Of a DNA stretch of 51,162 nt, positions 17,436 through 25,337 are shown piece by piece (positions within the stretch are counted from its first letter, which is position 1; every line of letters starts with the position of its first letter). This DNA is from Aromatoleum diolicum (GTDB taxonomy: Bacteria; Pseudomonadota; Gammaproteobacteria; Burkholderiales; Rhodocyclaceae): the NCBI RefSeq assembly GCF_012910955.1, contig NZ_WTVQ01000034.1, positions 1 through 51,162 on the forward strand, in the 5' to 3' direction. The notes beneath the pieces were generated by a model, which was not told where the DNA came from, did no database searches, and saw nothing but the letters and a program-made list of their open reading frames with translations. Made by a program: the position numbers and the translations under genes.

Positions 17436-17804
17436 ATGGAAAGCCGCCTGTTTCGCCGCCGCTCTATTGCAATTTCCTTTCGCGTCTACGATGACGACGA
17501 CGGCAGATTCATCGGACGAATCGGTGACATCAGCAAGGGCGGACTGCTGGTTTATGGCCCCAACCGCCTGCAGACGGACCGGATCTACCGCCTGCGGATC
17601 GATCTGCCGGACGATCACGGCATACCGCGTAGTGTAACGTTGCCAGCCAAGGCGATGTGGTCCGGCGCGGATGCCAATCCCGAATTCTGCAGCACCGGCT
17701 TTCGGCTATTCGAACTCGATCAGCCGGAAAACAGCGCAGCACTTCAAGCGTTGTTGTCGCGTTTTACCGTCGGGCTGGACGAAGACGAGGACTACGACGG
17801 CTGA
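17436..17804 (+). CDS. PilZ domain protein
   Basis: A 122-residue single-domain c-di-GMP receptor. The binding signatures are present: RRRSIAISFR near the N-terminus (RxxxR) and DISKGGL (D/NxSxxG) near residue 32. The C-terminus ends in an acidic tail (DEDEDYDG). The start ATG at 17436 has GGAG upstream (TGGAGTCGAC). It is a plausible effector of the c-di-GMP made by the protein at 198-3158, but no direct link is visible. Confidence 0.9.
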   Translation: MESRLFRRRSIAISFRVYDDDDGRFIGRIGDISKGGLLVYGPNRLQTDRIYRLRIDLPDDHGIPRSVTLPAKAMWSGADANPEFCSTGFRLFELDQPENSAALQALLSRFTVGLDEDEDYDG

Positions 17805-17846
17805 AACCCCGGGGCCCAGACCTTCCGCGAGCAACGGAACCAAGTT

Positions 17847-17873
17847 GGGCGATCCGGTCGGGCCGGATCGCCC
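17847..17873. terminator. Hairpin between PilZ gene and bactofilin gene
   Basis: GGGCGATCCGG and CCGGATCGCCC form a perfect 11-base-pair stem with a 5-base loop between convergent genes. No T-run follows, so it may act as an mRNA end block or inefficient terminator. Confidence 0.5.
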
Positions 17874-17881
17874 ACCACGTG

Positions 17882-18508
17882 TCAGGCGCCGATGGCGACC
17901 TTCACCGGGGAATCGTCGCGTCCGACTGAACGCACCGGATCCCGCGCCGTCTCCTTCGCGGTTGCCAGTGACTGCACGTCACCGGAAATCTCTCCACCCT
18001 CCTCGATCAGTATCTTGCCGTAACGGATCTTGCCGCTGACCCGGCCGGTGGCGTGAATGATCAATTGGCTGCGCGCGGTCAACTCACCCTCGAAGCGGCC
18101 ATGAACCTCGGCCACGTCGATACCGACCGTCCCGGAGAACGAACCTTTTTCCGCAATGCGGATGACCCGGCTGTCCATCGTCGCTTCGACCCGCCCTTCG
18201 ACGACAAGCGTGTCGCAGTCGAGAATCTCGGCGCCCTTGAGCTTGACGTCCGGGCCGACAATCAAGCAGCTGCCGGTCTCGCGCGCAGGATCCTCGCCAA
18301 CAGCTCCCGTTGCCGGCGCGGCCGAAACCGTCGCCGAACGCTCGTCCACCGTGGCGGTCGGAGCTTCGCTCTCCGACACAGCCGACTCCGACGCGCTGCG
18401 TGACAGGCTGGACGCCGAACCCGAGGTCAGACTACCCGGACCGACGCGCGGACCGCGCGCGACCTGGGGATCTGCGACTTTTGGGAACAGGGCGGGTTTG
18501 TTGAACAT
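17882..18508 (-). CDS. Bactofilin (polymer-forming cytoskeletal protein)
   Basis: A 208-residue member of the bactofilin family, which forms nucleotide-independent filaments that position envelope enzymes. The N-terminal ~75 residues are low-complexity (Ser/Ala/Glu-rich). A right-handed beta-helix core follows at about 78-180, with repeating hydrophobic/glycine turns such as VGPDVKLKGAEILDCDTLVV and ATGRVSGKIRYGKILIEEGG. The start at 18508 has GGAGAG upstream. Unusually, the upstream region has a sigma54 promoter and a GlrR-type site shared with the glrKGR intergenic region (separate entries). Confidence 0.9.
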   Translation of the reverse strand: MFNKPALFPKVADPQVARGPRVGPGSLTSGSASSLSRSASESAVSESEAPTATVDERSATVSAAPATGAVGEDPARETGSCLIVGPDVKLKGAEILDCDTLVVEGRVEATMDSRVIRIAEKGSFSGTVGIDVAEVHGRFEGELTARSQLIIHATGRVSGKIRYGKILIEEGGEISGDVQSLATAKETARDPVRSVGRDDSPVKVAIGA

Positions 18509-18570
18509 ATTCTCTCCTTGATTCCGTGAACGTTTCCGGGCCGACAGTCATCGCCCCCGGGAGAGTGCCA

Positions 18571-18586
18571 CGCAAACACCGTACCA
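18571..18586 (-). promoter_or_regulatory. Sigma54 (-24/-12) promoter of the bactofilin gene
   Basis: The minus strand reads TGGTACG-GTGT-TTGCG, against the consensus TGGCACG-N4-TTGCW. The invariant GG (18585-18584) and GC (18573-18572) are exactly 12 bases apart. The predicted start is near 18560, leaving a ~52-base leader with GGAGAG before the ATG at 18508. Confidence 0.75.
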
Positions 18587-18659
18587 CGCACGCAAGCCAT
18601 TGAATTTCTTTTTATTTTTTTATTACGATGGCAATGGCGCAGGCAAAATGGGCAAAAAG

Positions 18660-18677
18660 TGTCGCCGATTAGTGACA
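18660..18677. promoter_or_regulatory. GlrR/QseF-type activator site, bactofilin/glrK side
   Basis: TGTC-GCCGATTAGT-GACA matches the palindrome TGTC-N10-GACA reported for GlrR. Its centre is ~108 bases upstream of the predicted sigma54 start of the bactofilin gene, a typical enhancer distance. It also covers the -35 region of the TATAAT promoter at 18691-18696, so bound GlrR could block that promoter. Confidence 0.7.
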
Positions 18678-18690
18678 ACATTTGTCCAAA

Positions 18691-18696
18691 TATAAT
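18691..18696 (+). promoter_or_regulatory. -10 hexamer of the glrKGR operon promoter
   Basis: A perfect TATAAT gives a predicted start near 18703. The -35 position (about 18668-18673) is a poor match (ATTAGT) and lies inside the GlrR-type site. This suggests a weak housekeeping promoter open to regulation. Confidence 0.5.
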
Positions 18697-18845
18697 TCAA
18701 GTTATTGTTTTAATGTGATTTTCATCCGTCGCCCTGAGACGACATGCTTGCATCGTGAAACATGGGCTTGCACTTCCTTACGCCCGGAGCCCCGTTGCAC
18801 AACCTAAACTGCGCGGCCGGTCTCCGCGTCGCACCGACTGCCCTA

Positions 18846-20249
18846 ATGTCCCGTCTGTCCTTCAGCCACACTCTGCTGGCGAGCTTTCTACTGATCGCTG
18901 CGATCCTTGGTGCCACTGCGCTGGGTGGGCTGTTTGCGCTGGAAGACTTTGCGGCGCGCCACCGGGCGAGCGCACGCGACGCCCTGGGGTTTTCAACCGC
19001 AGTGCAGCAACTGGGCGAACGCAGTGTGGACATGGAGCGCAGCGCGCGTCAGTTCCTGGTGCTGCATGACCCGGTGTTGCGCGAGCGTTTCGAGCAGGCA
19101 CGTGAAGAATCACTCGTCGCACTGGCACATATCGCGGCACTCCAGGCACCGCGCATCACGTCGCTGACCGAACAATGGCGTGGTGCAGCGACTGCCGCCG
19201 GAGAGGCCCTGTTCGCCGGAACGAACAACGAGCCGGCAACCGCGGCGCTAAGCCGTCTGCCACCACTCAATGAGCAACTGGCAAACGAGGTGCGCGCACA
19301 GCTTGATCATCAGGGGCAAGCACTGCTCGACGAAGTCGATGCCAACCGCAACCGGCTCGCGTGGCACGTGCTCGCCGCGATTGTAGCGGCCTGCACATTG
19401 GCGGCACTGACCGGGTGGTGGGTGTTGCGCCCGGTGAATCGGGTCGAGGAAGCCATCGAGGCATTGGGAGAGAGCCGCTTCGACCAACCGGTCGTCATCC
19501 CGGGCCCAGCCGACCTGCGCCGCGTCGGGCGCCGGCTGGACTGGTTGCGTCTGCGGCTGGCCGACCTTGAGGCCAACCGGAATCGCGTGTTGCGACATGT
19601 GTCGCACGAGTTGAAAACGCCGCTCGCTTCTTTGCGCGAGGGCATCGCGCTGCTCGAAGACGGCGTCGTCGGCGGCTTGACCGGGGAACAGCAGGAAGTG
19701 GTGAGCATTCTCGAACACAACACGCGCAGCCTGCAGGCGCGCATCGAAGACCTGCTCGGCTATAACGCCGCGGTATTCGACGCGCGCAGCCTGCGGCGGC
19801 GCCCGGTGTCACTGCGCACGTTGGCGGAAGTCGTAATCGCGGAGCAGCAGTTGCCGATCCAGACCCGCAACCTGAAGGTGGTGCTGCGCGGCGACCCGCC
19901 CGAGTTCAGCGCCGACCCGGACAAGCTGCGCATCGTGCTGGCGAATCTGCTCGCCAATGCGGTGTCGTTCAGCCCCCGCGACGGTGAGATCCGCCTGACA
20001 TTGCGCAACCTCGCGGGCAAGGTGCGCATCGAGTGCATCGATCAGGGGCCGGGCGCTGAAGTCGATGAAGCGGAACGCATTTTCGAGCCCTTCTTCCAGG
20101 GCAGCCGCCAGCCGTCGGTGCCACGACACGGCAGCGGACTGGGCTTGTCGATCGTGCGCGAATTCGTGGTTGCTCATGGTGGACGAGTAGAACTGCTCGC
20201 GGCCGCGAGAGGTGCCCATTTCCGGATCGAACTGCCCAATGAAAGCTGA
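18846..20249 (+). CDS. glrK: Sensor histidine kinase GlrK (QseE-like)
   Basis: A 467-residue inner-membrane kinase. One membrane segment is at about 10-30, a helical periplasmic domain at ~35-170, and a second membrane segment at ~172-193. HAMP follows (~195-245), then the phospho-accepting H254 in VSHELKTPLASL and a GHKL ATPase. The ATPase shows its N-box (NLLANAVSFSP), G1 (DQGPGAEVD) and GSGLGLSIV. In E. coli GlrK senses envelope state and phosphorylates GlrR. The ATG at 18846 is chosen because a membrane segment follows at once; no ribosome site is obvious. An upstream ATG at 18762 would add 28 residues with no family counterpart that I recognise. Its stop overlaps the next gene. Confidence 0.9.
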   Translation: MSRLSFSHTLLASFLLIAAILGATALGGLFALEDFAARHRASARDALGFSTAVQQLGERSVDMERSARQFLVLHDPVLRERFEQAREESLVALAHIAALQAPRITSLTEQWRGAATAAGEALFAGTNNEPATAALSRLPPLNEQLANEVRAQLDHQGQALLDEVDANRNRLAWHVLAAIVAACTLAALTGWWVLRPVNRVEEAIEALGESRFDQPVVIPGPADLRRVGRRLDWLRLRLADLEANRNRVLRHVSHELKTPLASLREGIALLEDGVVGGLTGEQQEVVSILEHNTRSLQARIEDLLGYNAAVFDARSLRRRPVSLRTLAEVVIAEQQLPIQTRNLKVVLRGDPPEFSADPDKLRIVLANLLANAVSFSPRDGEIRLTLRNLAGKVRIECIDQGPGAEVDEAERIFEPFFQGSRQPSVPRHGSGLGLSIVREFVVAHGGRVELLAAARGAHFRIELPNES

Positions 20250-20883
20250 CCCCGTGCTCCGAGACCACGCTTTGCCGGAGTCGGTACACAACCGGCCACA
20301 CTTAGCAGTGACGCTGTTCATCGTTGCATTGGTCACAGCACTTGCCGGCTGCGCGAACGGGCGCACGGTGGCCGCCGATCTGCCGCCTTTGGTCAGCAGC
20401 CATAGCGGTACCGCGCAGACGGTGCGAGCCGCACTGGCCTACCACCTGTCGATACGCGGCATGAGCGCAAGTGAACTGGCACGCGAGCGGCCGACGCAGA
20501 CTGTGGGTAGCGTGTCCCCATTGGGCCAAATCAAGCAGGCCATGCTGTTGAGCCATCCCCAGGGCAGCAACAGCCTGCCGCGGGCGTTGAGCTTGCTCGA
20601 TGCGATCAACAATTCGGACAAGCCGGAGGCGGTCACGCTACACCCGCTCGCCCGTCTGCTTGCCGATCAGTTGCAGGAACGCCAGCGCCTCGAAAACACT
20701 GCCGATCGGCTGACGCAGCAGCTTGAACGCACCGGACAGCAACTCAAGGACAGCCAGAAACAGGGCGAGCAGCTTCAGGAGAAACTCAACGCCCTGGCCG
20801 AGATTGAACGCACGCTGCCGATACGGCCGGCCGCCCCTGCGGCTCCGCTGCAGACGCCGGCCGAACGGAGAACAACACGATGA
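20239..20883 (+). CDS. GlrG/QseG-like outer-membrane lipoprotein
   Basis: A 214-residue lipoprotein between kinase and regulator. The signal peptide ends in a lipobox LAGC with C38 as the lipidated residue. The C-terminal half (about 135-200) is a Gln/Glu-rich coiled coil (QLQERQRLENTADRLTQQLE). QseG in enteric bacteria sits at this position and modulates the kinase. Sequence conservation is low, so the assignment rests on position, lipobox and coiled coil. The ATG at 20239 overlaps the kinase stop by 11 bases, and its stop overlaps the next ATG (ATGA). The three genes are therefore translationally coupled. Confidence 0.8.
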   Translation: MKADPVLRDHALPESVHNRPHLAVTLFIVALVTALAGCANGRTVAADLPPLVSSHSGTAQTVRAALAYHLSIRGMSASELARERPTQTVGSVSPLGQIKQAMLLSHPQGSNSLPRALSLLDAINNSDKPEAVTLHPLARLLADQLQERQRLENTADRLTQQLERTGQQLKDSQKQGEQLQEKLNALAEIERTLPIRPAAPAAPLQTPAERRTTR

Positions 20884-22310
20884 AAACCAGCCAGCCCGCA
20901 ACAAGCAATACCCCGGCTCCGCATGCCGGCGCTCACCTGTTGCTGGTGGACGACGACACCGACCTGCTGCGCCTGCTGTCGATGCGCCTGCGTGCCAGCG
21001 GTTATCGCATCAGCACCGCAGAGAGCGCCGAAGCGGCCCTGACCTGTCTGGCGGTGGAACGCTTCGGCCTCGTGGTCAGCGACGTGCGCCTGCCGGACCG
21101 CGACGGGCTGGTGCTCTTCGAAGACATACGCCGCGCCTATCCCGCCCTGCCGGTGATCCTCCTGACCGCGCACGGCACCATCCCCGACGCGGTCGAGGCC
21201 ACCTCACGCGGCGTTTTCGGTTATCTGACGAAGCCCTTCGACAGCAAGGCGCTGCTCGACAAGATTGCGCAGGCACTGCAGATCAGCGGCCCCACACATG
21301 CCTGCGACGAGCGAACCGACATCAGCTGGCGCGACGGGATCATCAGTCACAGTAACCATATGGCGACGGTGCTGGACGAGGCGCGCCTGGTTGCCGCGTC
21401 CGACGCCAGCATCCTGATTCGGGGCGACAGCGGCACCGGCAAGGAACTGCTGGCGCGCGCCATTCACCGAGCCAGCCCGCGGGCCGATGAACCATTCATT
21501 GCGATCAACTGCGGAGCGATTCCGGAGCAACTGCTCGAATCGGAGCTTTTCGGTCACGTGAAGGGGGCTTTCACCGGCGCAGCAACGGCCAATACCGGCT
21601 TGTTTCAGGCCGCCAACCGCGGCACCGTGTTTCTCGACGAGATCGGCGACATGCCCCTGGCGCTCCAGGTCAAGCTGCTGCGCGTACTGCAGGAACGGGC
21701 TGTGCGGCCGGTTGGATCGAGCCGTTCCGAACCGATCGATGTGCGCATTCTGTCCGCGACCCATCGCGACCTCGAGCTGGCGCTCGCCGACGGGCAGTTC
21801 CGCGAAGACCTGTTCTACCGCCTCAATGTAGTGAGCCTGACGCTGCCTACGCTCGATCAGCGCCGCGAGGACATTCCCTTGCTGGCGAACCACTTCCTGC
21901 ATGTACTGGCGCGCAAGTACCACAAACGGCTGCGCGGATTCGCCCCCGAAGCCCTCGAGGCGCTCGCCGCCGCGGCATGGCCGGGAAACATCCGCCAGTT
22001 GCAGAACGTCGTCGAACAGGCATGCGCATTATCGACTACGCCGCTAATTCCGCTCGCGCTGGTTGAGCGCGCGCTGCGCGGCCCCAGCATCGAGGCACTC
22101 AGCTACGCCGAGGCGAAACTGCGCTTCGAACGCAACTACCTGATCCAGCTGCTGAAACTGACGGACGGCAACGTATCCGATGCGGCGCGACTGGCCGATC
22201 GCAACCGCACCGAGTTCTACCGCCTGCTGCAACGTCACGCGCTGACACCAAGCCTGTTTCGCGGCGATGGAACCGACGTCGTCCGTGAGCGACAACAGGA
22301 ATACCACTGA
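20880..22310 (+). CDS. glrR: Sigma54-dependent response regulator GlrR (QseF-like)
   Basis: A 476-residue NtrC-family activator. The receiver domain (about 18-135) has the acidic cluster 24-26 and phospho-acceptor D68, with TAHGTIPDAV and the K in LTKPF. The AAA+ domain (about 155-390) has Walker A GDSGTGKE (182-189), an intact GAFTGA (229-234) needed to contact sigma54, and Walker B TVFLDEIGD. The C-terminal Fis-type helix-turn-helix ends GNVSDAARLADRNRTEFYRLLQRHAL, very close to E. coli GlrR. The C-terminus carries a ~20-residue extension. Matching DNA sites occur on both sides of the operon. Confidence 0.93.
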   Translation: MKTSQPATSNTPAPHAGAHLLLVDDDTDLLRLLSMRLRASGYRISTAESAEAALTCLAVERFGLVVSDVRLPDRDGLVLFEDIRRAYPALPVILLTAHGTIPDAVEATSRGVFGYLTKPFDSKALLDKIAQALQISGPTHACDERTDISWRDGIISHSNHMATVLDEARLVAASDASILIRGDSGTGKELLARAIHRASPRADEPFIAINCGAIPEQLLESELFGHVKGAFTGAATANTGLFQAANRGTVFLDEIGDMPLALQVKLLRVLQERAVRPVGSSRSEPIDVRILSATHRDLELALADGQFREDLFYRLNVVSLTLPTLDQRREDIPLLANHFLHVLARKYHKRLRGFAPEALEALAAAAWPGNIRQLQNVVEQACALSTTPLIPLALVERALRGPSIEALSYAEAKLRFERNYLIQLLKLTDGNVSDAARLADRNRTEFYRLLQRHALTPSLFRGDGTDVVRERQQEYH

Positions 22311-22332
22311 ATCAATGATTTGTGCGGGACCC

Positions 22333-22366
22333 GTGGAATCTGTCGCCAATCCCCGACAGATTCCAC
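22333..22366. promoter_or_regulatory. GlrR/QseF-type activator site upstream of the BON gene
   Basis: A perfect 13-base-pair inverted repeat, GTGGAATCTGTCG and CGACAGATTCCAC with 8 bases between, contains TGTC-N10-GACA (22341-22358), the GlrR consensus. Its centre is about 130 bases upstream of the predicted sigma54 start at ~22479. As RNA the same repeat could act as a terminator hairpin for glrR, but it lacks a T-run. Confidence 0.7.
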
Positions 22367-22452
22367 GCGCCGACTCTCGCTGACGGGCACGTGCGCCTCA
22401 CCAGGATTTTGGCAACCGCGCAATATCCTGAAAAATATAGGGAAATATCGCC

Positions 22453-22468
22453 TGGCACGGCATCTGCT
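22453..22468 (+). promoter_or_regulatory. Sigma54 (-24/-12) promoter of the BON-domain gene
   Basis: TGGCACG-GCAT-CTGCT matches TGGCACG-N4-TTGCW at all but one defined base. The GG (22454-22455) to GC (22466-22467) distance is exactly 12 bases. The predicted start is near 22479. A small perfect hairpin TGGCGC-GATGA-GCGCCA (22481-22497) would form the 5' end of the mRNA. Confidence 0.8.
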
Positions 22469-22530
22469 GAAACGCTGACATGGCGCGATGAGCGCCACAC
22501 CTCACAGCACCTCGCAGAAGGAGCCACAGC

Positions 22531-22902
22531 ATGATTATTTCCCGCAGCATCGGTCGACAAACCATTGCGCGCCAGACCGTCGCCTCCGTTCTCACGACCA
22601 CGGCGATTGCGTTTTCGATCTGCACCGCGGCCGAGGCCGCCAGTCTTGCCGCAGCCGCGCAAGCTACGACACCAATCATCAGCGACGAGCGCGACCGCCA
22701 TGTACAGCGGGAAATCAAGACTGCGCTCAGTGCCGATCCGGGCTTGCGCAATTCGCATATCGCCGTGTCGGCCCATTCCGGGCTGGTGACTCTGGCCGGC
22801 GTGGTCACCAGCGACGAGCAGCGCGGCCGGGCGCAACGCGCGGCGATGGCGGTGCGCGGCGTACGCGAGGTGGAAAATATCCTGGAAGTGGCGGAGCACT
22901 GA
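22531..22902 (+). CDS. Periplasmic BON-domain protein
   Basis: A 123-residue exported protein. A long signal peptide (about 1-36, ending AEA-AS) precedes one BON domain (about 52-120) with the pattern DRHVQREIKTALSADPGLRN, IAVSAHSGLVTLAGVV and VRGVREVENILEV. BON proteins (OsmY, DolP/YraP) bind phospholipid or peptidoglycan surfaces and protect the envelope. The ATG at 22531 has GAAGGAG upstream. The sigma54 promoter and GlrR-type site directly upstream indicate control by the adjacent GlrR. Confidence 0.9.
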   Translation: MIISRSIGRQTIARQTVASVLTTTAIAFSICTAAEAASLAAAAQATTPIISDERDRHVQREIKTALSADPGLRNSHIAVSAHSGLVTLAGVVTSDEQRGRAQRAAMAVRGVREVENILEVAEH

Positions 22903-22913
22903 CACTCCGCCAC
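22888..22913. terminator. Hairpin overlapping the BON gene stop codon
   Basis: GTGGCGGAG and CTCCGCCAC form a 9-base-pair stem with an 8-base loop between convergent genes. There is no T-run, so it is tentative. Confidence 0.45.
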
Positions 22914-22938
22914 GTCACATCACCGGCGCCAGGGCGTT

Positions 22939-24384
22939 TCAGCCCGTGCCACCGACCGTCAGGCCATCGATGCGCAGTGTCGGCTGGCCGACACCGACCG
23001 GCACGCTTTGACCGTCCTTGCCGCAGGTGCCGACACCGGGATCGAGCGCCATGTCATTGCCGATCATCGACACCCGGGTCAATGCGTCCGGACCGTTGCC
23101 GATCAGCGTCGCGCCTTTCACCGGGCGAGTGACCTTGCCGTTTTCGATGAGATAAGCCTCGGCGGTCGAGAATACGAACTTGCCGGAAGTAATGTCGACC
23201 TGACCGCCACCGAAATTCGCTGCATACAGGCCCTTCTTCACCGACTTGATGATTTCCTCGGGCGCCTTGTCGCCGTTCAGCATGTAGGTATTGGTCATGC
23301 GCGGCAGCGGCAGGTGGGCGAAGGATTCACGACGGCCGTTGCCGGTCGGCTTCACACCCATCAGGCGGGCATTCATCGTGTCCTGCATGTAACCGGTGAG
23401 GATGCCGTCCTCGATCAGCACCGTGCGCTCGGTGGGGTTGCCCTCGTCGTCGATGGTCAAGGAACCGCGGCGATCGGGAATGGTACCGTCGTCGACGACC
23501 GTCACACCCTTCGCCGCGACCTGCTGTCCCATACGCCCGGAGAAGGCGGAACTGCCCTTGCGGTTGAAGTCGCCTTCCAGCCCGTGTCCGATCGCCTCGT
23601 GCAGCAGGATGCCCGGCCAGCCCGGACCGAGCACGACGGTCATCGTGCCCGCGGGCGCCGGACCGGCATCGAGATTGACGCTCGCCTGATGCACGGCCGC
23701 ATGCGCGTATTCGCGCAGGCGCTCGTCGTCGAAATAGCCATAATCGAAACGCCCGCCACCGCCGGCGCTGCCCTGCTCGCGATTGCCATTTTCTTCCATG
23801 ATGACGGTGACCGATATGCGCACCAGCGGACGCACATCTGCAGCCATGTGCCCGTCACTACGCGCAACCATCACGACCTCCCACGTGCCGGCGATGTGCG
23901 CCATTACTTGCGTCACGCGCGGATCTTCGGCGCGCGCAAAACCTTCGAGGCGCTCGAGCAGTTGCACCTTTGCCGTATCGTCAAGCGACGCAAGGGGGTC
24001 TTCGCCTCGATACAAGCGCGATTTCGCCACATGCGGCTTCACCGCAACGCTGCGCCGCCCGCCCGCCTCGGCGATCGCACGGGTGGCTTCCGCCGCCGCG
24101 GTCAGGGCCGGCAGCGAGATATCGTCGGAGTAGGCGAAGGCGGTCTTCTCTCCGCTGATCGCGCGCACGCCGACGCCTTGTTCGATGTTGAAGCTGCCCG
24201 ACTTGACGATGCCTTCCTCCAGGCTCCAACCCTCCGAACGGTGGTACTGGAAGTACAGGTCGGCGTAATCGAGGCGGTGGCGCATCAGCTTGCGGAATAC
24301 CTTTTCGACCGCGGCATCATCGAGATCGTAGGGGCTAAGCAGATAGCGATCCGCAACCTTGAGGGGGTTCAGTACTTTGCTCAT
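22939..24384 (-). CDS. tldD: Metalloprotease TldD
   Basis: A 481-residue subunit of the TldD/TldE zinc protease, which degrades unfolded peptides and matures peptides such as microcin B17 in enterics. The zinc-binding [11 protein letters not shown] motif and the following [12 protein letters not shown] segment are intact. The C-terminal [16 protein letters not shown] is typical of the family. tldE (pmbA) is not in the window. It is the last gene of the yhdP / amidase / tldD row, also the order of yhdP and tldD in E. coli. A 103-base gap to the amidase gene shows no clear promoter. Confidence 0.95.
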   Translation of the reverse strand: MSKVLNPLKVADRYLLSPYDLDDAAVEKVFRKLMRHRLDYADLYFQYHRSEGWSLEEGIVKSGSFNIEQGVGVRAISGEKTAFAYSDDISLPALTAAAEATRAIAEAGGRRSVAVKPHVAKSRLYRGEDPLASLDDTAKVQLLERLEGFARAEDPRVTQVMAHIAGTWEVVMVARSDGHMAADVRPLVRISVTVIMEENGNREQGSAGGGGRFDYGYFDDERLREYAHAAVHQASVNLDAGPAPAGTMTVVLGPGWPGILLHEAIGHGLEGDFNRKGSSAFSGRMGQQVAAKGVTVVDDGTIPDRRGSLTIDDEGNPTERTVLIEDGILTGYMQDTMNARLMGVKPTGNGRRESFAHLPLPRMTNTYMLNGDKAPEEIIKSVKKGLYAANFGGGQVDITSGKFVFSTAEAYLIENGKVTRPVKGATLIGNGPDALTRVSMIGNDMALDPGVGTCGKDGQSVPVGVGQPTLRIDGLTVGGTG

Positions 24385-24487
24385 TGTTCGTCCAGTATTG
24401 GGTTGTCCAGTTGGACATGGTCAGCGCAAATAAGGTCAAAAGAGCCCACGGCAGAAGCCGCGGCCGGGCGCGAAGGACAGCCGTTAC

Positions 24488-25333
24488 CTAGCGGCCGGGA
24501 ACGTCCAGACAGCGGTGACGCAAGGCGGGGAGACTGTCGCGCACGGCGGCGATACGGGCGGGTTCTATGTCGGCCCACACGACACCCGGCCCCTCCTCGC
24601 GGCAGGCAAGAATCTGGCCCCACGGGTCGGCGATCAGGGTGTGGCCCCACGTGACACGTCCGCTGGGGTGGTGCCCACCCTGTGCTGGCGCCATCACGTA
24701 GCATTGGTTCTCGATGGCGCGGGCACGCAGCAGCACTTCCCAGTGATCGCGCCCGGTGGTGTAGGTAAAGGCCGCAGGCAGGATGATCAGATCGACCATC
24801 CCCATCGCACGGAAAAGTTCGGGAAAGCGCAGGTCGTAGCATACCGACAGTCCGACACGACCACAGGGGGCATCGAAGGTAACAACCTCGCGCCCGGCTT
24901 CGATGGTCGCCGCCTCGTCATAACGCTCGCAGCCCCTCTGGAAGCCGAACAGGTGGATCTTGTCGTAGCGGGCGACCCGTTCGCCGCGCGCGTCATACAC
25001 GAGCGTGCTGTTACGCACTTTTCCGTCGGCATCGGCGAACATCGGAATAGTGCCACCCACCAGCCAGATGCCATGGCGCGCCGCGGTTTCGCGCAGAAAA
25101 TCCTGCAGTGGCCCGCTGCCGTCGGCCTCCCGAATCGCTATCTTGGCGGTTTCATCGGCGGTAATCAGCGGAAAATATTCCGGCAGCGCGACGAGTTGCG
25201 CCCCGCCGCCCGCCGCCTCGGCAATCAGCTCGCCCGCCACGCGCAGGTTTTCCGCCACATCCGGGCCGGATACGGTCTGCACGGCGGCGATGCGCACGGG
25301 AGCGGAAGGACGGGGCGAGGCAGGACTGCTCAC
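24488..25333 (-). CDS. Carbon-nitrogen hydrolase (nitrilase superfamily, Nit1/NitB-type amidase)
   Basis: A 281-residue omega-amidase-like enzyme; its closest known role would be deaminated glutathione amidase, a metabolite-repair activity. The catalytic triad is visible: E in ALPEYF, K in RYDKIHLF and C in SVCYDLRFPELF. The start is GTG at 25333, with AGGAG seven bases upstream. A nearby ATG at 25337 is in another frame and gives only 61 residues. The AGGAG overlaps the end of yhdP, five bases away, so the two genes are coupled. Confidence 0.9.
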   Translation of the reverse strand: MSSPASPRPSAPVRIAAVQTVSGPDVAENLRVAGELIAEAAGGGAQLVALPEYFPLITADETAKIAIREADGSGPLQDFLRETAARHGIWLVGGTIPMFADADGKVRNSTLVYDARGERVARYDKIHLFGFQRGCERYDEAATIEAGREVVTFDAPCGRVGLSVCYDLRFPELFRAMGMVDLIILPAAFTYTTGRDHWEVLLRARAIENQCYVMAPAQGGHHPSGRVTWGHTLIADPWGQILACREEGPGVVWADIEPARIAAVRDSLPALRHRCLDVPGR

Positions 25334-25337
25334 GCAT

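Larger units (their letters stand above)
18509..18845. other. 337-base divergent regulatory region between bactofilin and glrK genes
   Basis: No gene is seen. It holds a leftward sigma54 promoter for the bactofilin gene, a TGTC-N10-GACA palindrome, and a rightward TATAAT for the kinase operon. The right part (18720-18845) is the kinase leader. A/T content is locally high around 18600-18720 (Tn runs, TATAAT), unlike the surrounding coding DNA, and would help DNA bending. Confidence 0.75.

Noticed and set aside
23008-24654. 548-codon open frame opposite tldD
   Set aside because: Antisense to an intact tldD with its zinc motif; no independent support.
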